Below, in pieces: positions 13,075-17,728 of a DNA stretch of 17,728 nt (position 1 is its first letter; the number at the start of each line of letters is the position of its first letter). Source of the DNA: Candidatus Micrarchaeaceae archaeon (GTDB lineage: Archaea > Micrarchaeota > Micrarchaeia > Micrarchaeales > Micrarchaeaceae). The notes under the pieces were generated by a model. That model saw only the letters and a program-made list of their open reading frames with translations, was not told where the DNA came from and made no database searches. The DNA lies in assembly GCA_027310535.1 (NCBI GenBank), contig DAIDAQ010000013.1, positions 1-17,728 of the forward strand. Direction: 5' to 3'. The position numbers were made by a program, and so were the translations under genes.

Positions 13075-14062
13075 ATGTGGTTATGCTGCTGAAGATCGTG
13101 CCGACCAGGCCTGCAACCGCGAAGTATATAACTATGCCTATTATGACGAAAAGCGGGACATAGCGTATGCCCTTAAGCGCAGAGCCCGAGGTTATCGCAG
13201 ACATTATGAGCCCCGCGAACGCTGTTATCACTGCTATGGCCGCAAGCGAGAAGTCCTGGTACTGCGTCGAGGTTATCTTAGGCGGCGACGGTTTTAGGAA
13301 CGAGACGCCGGTGCTCGGCAGGCCGTTCGGGTTCTGCTGCAGGATCCCCTTCCAGACCCCTGTCGTCACCGTGATCATCTGGCTTGTGAGCCCGTAGAGG
13401 ACAGGAGCGGCGATCAGCCCTGCGAAGAGCACAAAGATTCCGTACATCAGCATCTGCCCTGAGATTTCCTTCTGCGCCAGCTGCTGCGACCTCATGTCAG
13501 CGCTGAGCTGGGTCATCAGGTCCGCCATCGCCCCTCCGTACCTTATTGACTCTATCATCATCCTGATCGAATGCTTGAGCTGGTTCGACGTATACTTCTG
13601 CGTCAGCTCTGTCAGCGCGTGCTCTAGGGTCTCGCCGCTGAAGAGCTTCCTGCTCATGTCCTTTATGTCCTCACTGAAGAAAGTGAACTCAGGCCTTGCT
13701 GCGAGCAGCATCGCCCTGTCCAGTGCTATGCCGCTGCGTAGATTGGCCGCAGCCAACATGAAGTAATCTGGCAGCATCACCTCCATCTTCGCCTTCCTGC
13801 CGTCTATCCTGTAGGCGATGAGCAGGTAGATTGTGGCTATGTCGAGCGCCCATGCGGCAATGCCTGCCACCGCTGATATGCCCAGCCCTAGGCCGAAGAG
13901 CTCGTAGGAGGCTGTAGTTGCAGCGGCGAAAAGCAACGCGCCGACCGCCACCATCATAAAGAGTATCCTGTTGACCGAGGTCTTGATCCCAGCGAGGTCG
14001 AGCTGCCTTGATATCGCCACTGCTGCGCCCCTTGAAACAAGCCTCTCTAGCAGCGTTGCCAT
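13061..14062 (-). CDS. TadC/FlaJ-type pilus platform membrane protein
   Basis: Inner component of a type IV pilus machine. The T2SSF domain forms the membrane platform that couples the ATPase to pilin insertion. It has about 333 residues, with hydrophobic segments near the N-terminus (two between about 33 and 85) and three more in the last third. The T2SSF helical domain lies between (about 95-215, for example ANLRSGIALDRAMLLAA and IESIRYGGAMADLMTQLS). Two starts are possible: GTG at 14071, overlapping the upstream stop (ATGTGA), and ATG at 14062. I prefer the ATG because GTGAT stands 4 bases before it as ribosome binding site. It is paired with the next membrane protein upstream, as TadB and TadC are, whereas FlaJ usually has both halves in one chain. 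It is the last gene of the operon. Confidence 0.8.
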   Translation of the reverse strand: MATLLERLVSRGAAVAISRQLDLAGIKTSVNRILFMMVAVGALLFAAATTASYELFGLGLGISAVAGIAAWALDIATIYLLIAYRIDGRKAKMEVMLPDYFMLAAANLRSGIALDRAMLLAARPEFTFFSEDIKDMSRKLFSGETLEHALTELTQKYTSNQLKHSIRMMIESIRYGGAMADLMTQLSADMRSQQLAQKEISGQMLMYGIFVLFAGLIAAPVLYGLTSQMITVTTGVWKGILQQNPNGLPSTGVSFLKPSPPKITSTQYQDFSLAAIAVITAFAGLIMSAITSGSALKGIRYVPLFVIIGIVIYFAVAGLVGTIFSSITTSGGV

Positions 14063-14067
14063 GGATA

Positions 14068-15090
14068 TCACATAGTGAACGATGGTCTCGACGACCTTAT
14101 AAGTTCGAGGAAGACGACCTGTAGGAAGACCAGCCCCACCAGCGTCACTGCAAGGGTGGTGTAGTCTATCGTGAAGATCGCTATGAACGTTGTCAGTATG
14201 GTTATGACCGCCACTCCCATGCTCGGGAAGATGATCCCGAAGAGCATGTAGAACATTGCCACTGCGTTGAGCTTCTGGCCGTACCTCCTCAACCCTATGG
14301 TCCTCTCTATCATCAGCTCGTCTATGACGCTCTTCAGCGCCTCGACTACGTCAGCGCCGGACTTTATGCTGACGCTCGCCTGCAGCATGAGGCGCTTGAA
14401 CGCATCGCTTCTCGACGTCGCTATCACCTCGTCTATTGCGTTGGTGAGCGGCGCGCCGAGCTGCACCTTCTGCACTATCTTAGCGAACTCCTTGCTGGCC
14501 TCACCGTAGCCGGTGCTGATGGAGGTCACCGCGTTGAAGAGCGGCATCCCGGATCTCAACGAGATTATGAGGTCCCGCGACGCGAAGAGTATGTCCCTGT
14601 CGATGAGCTTCGCGGACTTCTTGCCCTTCTGCAGCGGGAACTTCAGGAAGTTCTGCAGTCCTGTGTAGAAGACGGCAAATCCCAGAGCGACCCCTACGAG
14701 CACGCTGGTCAGGGTCGGGAGCCCCATCTTGAAGAATATGAGCGCCAGCGAGACGCCTATCGCGCCGCCAAGCATTGCCGATGCAATGAGCATGCGCCTC
14801 ACGAAATCGTAGACGCTGCCCTTTACCCCGTTGTCTATCAGCGCGACCTCCAGCCCCTTCTGCTTCGCGGCAAGGTTCTCGATATAGAGTTTTATCTTCG
14901 TAGGTTTCTTGAAGTCTATTCCCCCTCCCTGCCCTGCCTCGCTCGCCGCCATCAATCCGTGAGCCGCCTTTTGCGGCGCAGCCGACGGGCCCCTCGCGAA
15001 GATGTTAGCGAAGCTCTTGGGTTTGGGCTGCAGCTCTATCGTCTTTCCATCGACCTCTATTGTCTTTTTCTCCCTCTTCCAGAGCATCAT
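14068..15090 (-). CDS. TadB/FlaJ-type pilus platform membrane protein
   Basis: Second T2SSF-domain protein of the pilus platform, 340 residues. It starts with a basic, soluble N-terminal stretch (about 1-90), followed by two hydrophobic segments around 95-145. The T2SSF domain comes next (LISLRSGMPLFNAVTSIS, then ASVSIKSGADVVEALKSVIDEL), and two or three C-terminal membrane segments from about 260 onward. The Ser/Gly-containing repeats of the T2SSF fold (SLRSGMPL and SIKSGADV) are clear. Its ATG overlaps the upstream stop (ATGA), with GGAGTGGT before it as ribosome binding site. It sits between the unrecognised 242-residue protein and the second platform protein, and its tight overlaps indicate translational coupling and a shared complex. 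Confidence 0.8.
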   Translation of the reverse strand: MMLWKREKKTIEVDGKTIELQPKPKSFANIFARGPSAAPQKAAHGLMAASEAGQGGGIDFKKPTKIKLYIENLAAKQKGLEVALIDNGVKGSVYDFVRRMLIASAMLGGAIGVSLALIFFKMGLPTLTSVLVGVALGFAVFYTGLQNFLKFPLQKGKKSAKLIDRDILFASRDLIISLRSGMPLFNAVTSISTGYGEASKEFAKIVQKVQLGAPLTNAIDEVIATSRSDAFKRLMLQASVSIKSGADVVEALKSVIDELMIERTIGLRRYGQKLNAVAMFYMLFGIIFPSMGVAVITILTTFIAIFTIDYTTLAVTLVGLVFLQVVFLELIRSSRPSFTM

Positions 15091-15815
15091 CTACCACTCC
15101 TTACCAGGAAATCCTCCAGTCCCTTTACCGCTTCCCGTAGCCTTTCGTTGCGCAGGTTTAAAAGGTTGCTCTCCGAAATCACGGGCTGCCCGCGCCTGCC
15201 CTTGAGAGCCTTTGCAAGCCCATAGAGCTCCTCGCTCACGACCTCGGCCTGCTCCCTGTCAAACGCCGCCTCCTTCAGGCCGGTTATTATCTTCTCGAGT
15301 TCTCCTATCTGGTCCACTACAGCGAGCTTTGGAAGCACAAGGTCGCCCTCCCTTACCCTCATCACTTCTATCTGCCTCGCGCCGCTTATCTCCAGCCTCC
15401 TTACTGCGTAGCGCACCCTCCTCCTGATCCCGATGCCTGCTGGCGCCTTTGCGGCCCTGTTAGCAGCTGCCTTCGCAACCGGTGCAACAAGCCTGCTGAC
15501 GATCCCCTGCAGCTCCGTCTTGGCGCTCCCTGCCTGCTTTGCCAGCTCCTGCTCGTACCTTGCGCTTTTCTGCAGCCCTATGTGCAGGAAGGTCTGGTTC
15601 GCAGCCTTCGGTATCTGCTGCTCCTGCGGCTTCGCTTTCGGATGCCCTACCTGGAAGGAGCTTATCAGGCTGACCGCCGCCGCATAGCTGGCCTTCTGCT
15701 GCTTCTGCCTAGTTGAAAGCAGCTGCGAGATGTCCACCACGGTTGCATCGCTCCGCTTCGCCTTCGGCTCAAGCTCCCAGAGCATCGCCGTAAGCTCCTC
15801 ATACTTATCTCCCAT
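15087..15815 (-). CDS. Uncharacterised protein of the pilus operon
   Basis: Not recognised. It has 242 residues, is basic and largely helical, with a Gln/Lys/Ala-rich N-terminal half (about 30-110) and a small beta-like segment (RQIEVMRVREGDLVLPKLAVVDQIGELEKI, about 150-180) before a helical C-terminus. There is no signal peptide or membrane helix, so it probably acts in the cytoplasm next to the motor. A GTG at 15824 would also be in frame, but a perfect GGAGGTGA overlaps it and lies 5 bases before the ATG at 15815, so the ATG is chosen. It stands between the ATPase and the two platform proteins with overlapping or nearly overlapping ends. Its position suggests a dedicated linker or regulator of the motor; that is inference. 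Confidence 0.65.
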   Translation of the reverse strand: MGDKYEELTAMLWELEPKAKRSDATVVDISQLLSTRQKQQKASYAAAVSLISSFQVGHPKAKPQEQQIPKAANQTFLHIGLQKSARYEQELAKQAGSAKTELQGIVSRLVAPVAKAAANRAAKAPAGIGIRRRVRYAVRRLEISGARQIEVMRVREGDLVLPKLAVVDQIGELEKIITGLKEAAFDREQAEVVSEELYGLAKALKGRRGQPVISESNLLNLRNERLREAVKGLEDFLVRSGR

Positions 15816-15820
15816 CCCTC

Positions 15821-15828
15821 TCACCTCC
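15821..15828 (-). promoter_or_regulatory. Full-length Shine-Dalgarno that decides the start at 15815
   Basis: GGAGGTGA on the minus strand is fully complementary to the archaeal 16S 3' end and is 5 bases from the ATG at 15815. Its last bases contain the rival GTG start at 15824, which therefore cannot use it. Confidence 0.75.
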
Positions 15829-15836
15829 TTCTCCGC

Positions 15837-17336
15837 TCACCTAAGCATCTCGCCCGAGTATTTTACATCATCCTCGGCGAACCCTATTATCTTCTCCTTG
15901 TTCTTGTAGTATGCCGAGACAACAGCGCCAGAGCTGTTGACGTCTAGCACGCCGTTCTTCACCATCCACTTGAGTATCTTGACCTTCTTGTCCACGCCGT
16001 CAGCTATCTCGCTCTTGCTCAGGCCGCCGTACAGGTTTATGGTATCAGCCAGCCTTGTGAGCTCTGAGACCTGCGAGAAGGCGTCTGTGCGCATGTTCCA
16101 GCGGTAGTTGACGTTCACGTCCCCGCCCTTGAGCACCTCAGCGAACTCGATCGTCCTCCTTATCCCTTTTGCCCTGTGCCTGAACTGCACCAGCACCGCC
16201 CCCAGGGCGTTCAGCATTATCTTGGGCACGGCTATCGGCGGGTTAGTCATCCTCACTATCGTGTCCGACGCATTGTCTGCGTGCACGGTGCCATAGACCG
16301 CGTGCCCCGTGTGGATCGCCTCAAACATCGTCTCAGCGTCCCTCTCCACTCTCACCTCCCCAACGACCACTATATCCGGCCTCTGCCTCAGCGCGTTTAT
16401 CATCAGCTGGTAGAGCGTCACCTCGCCCTTTCCCTCTGGGTTTGGCATCCTGGAGAGCATTGGTATCCACTGGAAGAACTCCGGGAGCGTGAGCTCCCTT
16501 GTCTCCTCCACAGAGATTATCCTTCTCGTAGGCGGGAAGAAGATGCTCATGGCGTTGAGGAAGCTCGTCTTGCCGCTCGCCGTGCCCCCAGAGATCAACA
16601 GGCTAATCTCGTTCTCTATGCAGGTCCATATCAGGCCCGCCATGTATGGGTCGATCGTGTTGTTCTTTATCAGCGCTGGCATCGTCCACGGGTTCTTCGC
16701 GAACTTCCTGATGGTTATCGTGTTGCCCTTCTGCGATATTGGGTAGAGCGTTGCGTTCACCCTCGACCCGTCGGCAAGCTCCGCGTCCATCAGGGGCGCG
16801 AGGTTGTTGATCTCCCTGCCCACCCCCCTACCTATCTGGTCTGCCTTGTTGTAGATGTAGTCCTCGTTCGGGACCTTTATGTTGGTCTTGCACCATGAGT
16901 ACTTCTTGTGGAAGACCCACATATACTCGGTGGAGGTGTTAACCGCCACCTCCTCGAGGTTGTCGTCTGCCAGTGGCACCTCAAGGTCCCCGAGGCCTAT
17001 CATCATGTTCATGATGTAGGCGATGAGCAGCGTCTTTACCTCTTCGGGCGTCTGCGGAAGGTACCTGTCGATCAGCATGCTGCTCGTCTGCTTGTACTTG
17101 TCCTTCATCTCCTCGAGGTACTCGCCTTCGTTTAGCCTGTTCGGATCCAGGGGGATCAGCGCCATCAGCTCCGGGCGCAGCGACATGAGGAGCAGCTTCG
17201 TGGCGTCGCCGATCCCTGGATAGGTGACTTCATAGATCGGAGCGAAGGCCTCTTCCGCGCTGTAGATCTTGACGTAGACCTGCATACCCTTCACGTCAAG
17301 ACGGTAGCTTTCCATCGCTTCCTTGCCGTCAGCCAT
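15837..17336 (-). CDS. TadA/FlaI-type secretion ATPase
   Basis: Motor ATPase of the type II/IV secretion superfamily (VirB11/PilB/FlaI/TadA), a cytoplasmic hexamer that powers pilus assembly, 499 residues. The N-terminal domain covers about 1-225. The core has Walker A GGTASGKT at 250-257 after SLLIS, an Asp-box region with ISVEETRELTLP, Walker B IVVVGEVR at 322-329, and the His box EAIHTGHAVYGTVHAD around 339-354. The Arg of GEVR and the catalytic Glu327 are present. Against the usual GEVRGREA the sequence reads GEVRVERDAE, a small insertion. The ATG follows GGGTGGA as ribosome binding site. The gene overlaps the upstream coiled-coil gene by 8 bases and is followed after 12-21 bases by the unrecognised 242-residue protein. 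No second ATPase such as PilT is in the window. Confidence 0.9.
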   Translation of the reverse strand: MADGKEAMESYRLDVKGMQVYVKIYSAEEAFAPIYEVTYPGIGDATKLLLMSLRPELMALIPLDPNRLNEGEYLEEMKDKYKQTSSMLIDRYLPQTPEEVKTLLIAYIMNMMIGLGDLEVPLADDNLEEVAVNTSTEYMWVFHKKYSWCKTNIKVPNEDYIYNKADQIGRGVGREINNLAPLMDAELADGSRVNATLYPISQKGNTITIRKFAKNPWTMPALIKNNTIDPYMAGLIWTCIENEISLLISGGTASGKTSFLNAMSIFFPPTRRIISVEETRELTLPEFFQWIPMLSRMPNPEGKGEVTLYQLMINALRQRPDIVVVGEVRVERDAETMFEAIHTGHAVYGTVHADNASDTIVRMTNPPIAVPKIMLNALGAVLVQFRHRAKGIRRTIEFAEVLKGGDVNVNYRWNMRTDAFSQVSELTRLADTINLYGGLSKSEIADGVDKKVKILKWMVKNGVLDVNSSGAVVSAYYKNKEKIIGFAEDDVKYSGEMLR

Positions 17337-17728
17337 TCATTCCACCCTTTTTGCCACCGGCATTCCCTTTTTCCTCACTCCCCTTCCTGTCAGCGCCCTT
17401 CAGCTTTATCTTCGAGACCGCAGCGCTGATCTCCTTCCTCACTGTCTCTATGCTGCTTGCAATATCGTCCGACTTCTTCGAGCTCCTGGAGACTGTTGAT
17501 AGCTTCTTCCCCGCATCCGCCGTCTTGCCGAGCGAGGCCAGATCCTTCTTTGCCGAGGCTATGTCCGCCCTCACACCTGCCAGCCTCGCCTCAGCGCTGT
17601 TGACAGAGCCAGTGACATCGCGCAGCATGTCATAGACACTTGACGCGTCGCCGAAGCTGAGCTTGACCGCCTCAATCCCTGCAAGCAGCTCGTTCGCCTT
17701 TGTGTTGAGCAGCTTGATACCCCTTGAC
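17329..17728 (-). CDS. Coiled-coil protein, 5' end outside window
   Basis: Not recognised. The frame is open to the right edge, so the start is outside; at least 132 residues are visible. An internal ATG at 17628 exists, but the coiled-coil pattern continues upstream of it (KLLNTKANELLAGIEAV), so it is not the start. The visible chain is helical with heptads (SVYDMLRDVTGSVNSAEARL, SIETVRKEISAAVSKIKL) and ends in a Lys/Gly-rich tail (KGNAGGKKGGMNG). It overlaps the ATPase gene by 8 bases and so belongs to the same operon. It could be a structural or regulatory partner of the motor, like the small coiled-coil FlaC/D-type proteins of archaella, but no sequence similarity to those can be claimed. 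Confidence 0.55.
   Translation of the reverse strand, partial: SRGIKLLNTKANELLAGIEAVKLSFGDASSVYDMLRDVTGSVNSAEARLAGVRADIASAKKDLASLGKTADAGKKLSTVSRSSKKSDDIASSIETVRKEISAAVSKIKLKGADRKGSEEKGNAGGKKGGMNG

Noticed and set aside
16176..16898. 240-codon plus-strand frame
   Set aside because: Antisense to the secretion ATPase with its Walker A, Walker B and His box; His/Arg/Leu-rich shadow translation.
1..17728. CRISPR arrays, tRNA and rRNA genes
   Set aside because: No regularly spaced direct repeats, no GGTTCGAATCC-type T-loop with a matching acceptor stem, and no rRNA-like stretch were found by eye; a covariance-model search would settle small RNAs.

Overview
The window looks archaeal, most likely from a small-genome DPANN-type lineage (a Micrarchaeota-like origin would fit, but I cannot prove it from sequence alone). 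The support is: pilin-like proteins with short class III signal peptides (R-A|Q....E), a split Tad/FlaJ-type pilus assembly platform next to a FlaI/TadA-type ATPase, TATA-like boxes 25-38 bases upstream of several start codons, and Shine-Dalgarno motifs of the GGAGGTGA type at internal operon genes.

Layout. (1) 1-797: the 3' part of an IS630-family transposase and its terminal repeat. (2) 798-3233: a visibly AT-rich island. It holds a 53-residue peptide with two copies of an H-x2-C-x-H-x2-C motif (too short for usual ORF cut-offs), a stand-alone proteasome-beta/HslV-type Ntn-hydrolase, a helical protein with a CPGCKH motif, and a family 2 glycosyltransferase. The glycosyltransferase is cut off by the right end of a second, divergent IS630 copy in inverted orientation (3234-3296), so the island lies between two inward-facing IS630 ends. 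(3) 3442-6875: housekeeping-like DNA, with class II lysyl-tRNA synthetase (minus) divergent from a TPR-AAA+ ATPase (plus), and a small helical protein (minus) that abuts the ATPase tail to tail. (4) 6914-7258: a decayed IS200/IS605-type TnpA remnant. (5) 7251-13042: a plus-strand operon of four membrane-anchored, pilin-like secreted proteins, three carrying LamG/concanavalin-like domains. (6) 13061-17728: a tightly overlapping minus-strand operon converging on it, encoding (in transcription order) a coiled-coil protein cut by the window edge, a TadA/FlaI-type ATPase, an unrecognised protein, and two T2SSF membrane proteins.

How the parts fit. Regions 5 and 6 together read as a Tad-like type IV pilus system. 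The minus-strand genes would supply the motor and platform, and the plus-strand genes would supply unusually large pilin-like subunits whose lectin-fold domains could bind surface sugars or host and partner cells. A prepilin peptidase is expected but is not in the window. The AT-rich island is the least explained part. Its peptide, Ntn-hydrolase and CPGCKH protein are consecutive on one strand, the last two are 4 bases apart, and the peptide and the helical protein share a P-G-C-x-H motif. I regard this as a candidate undescribed module of foreign origin, with no function I can assign.
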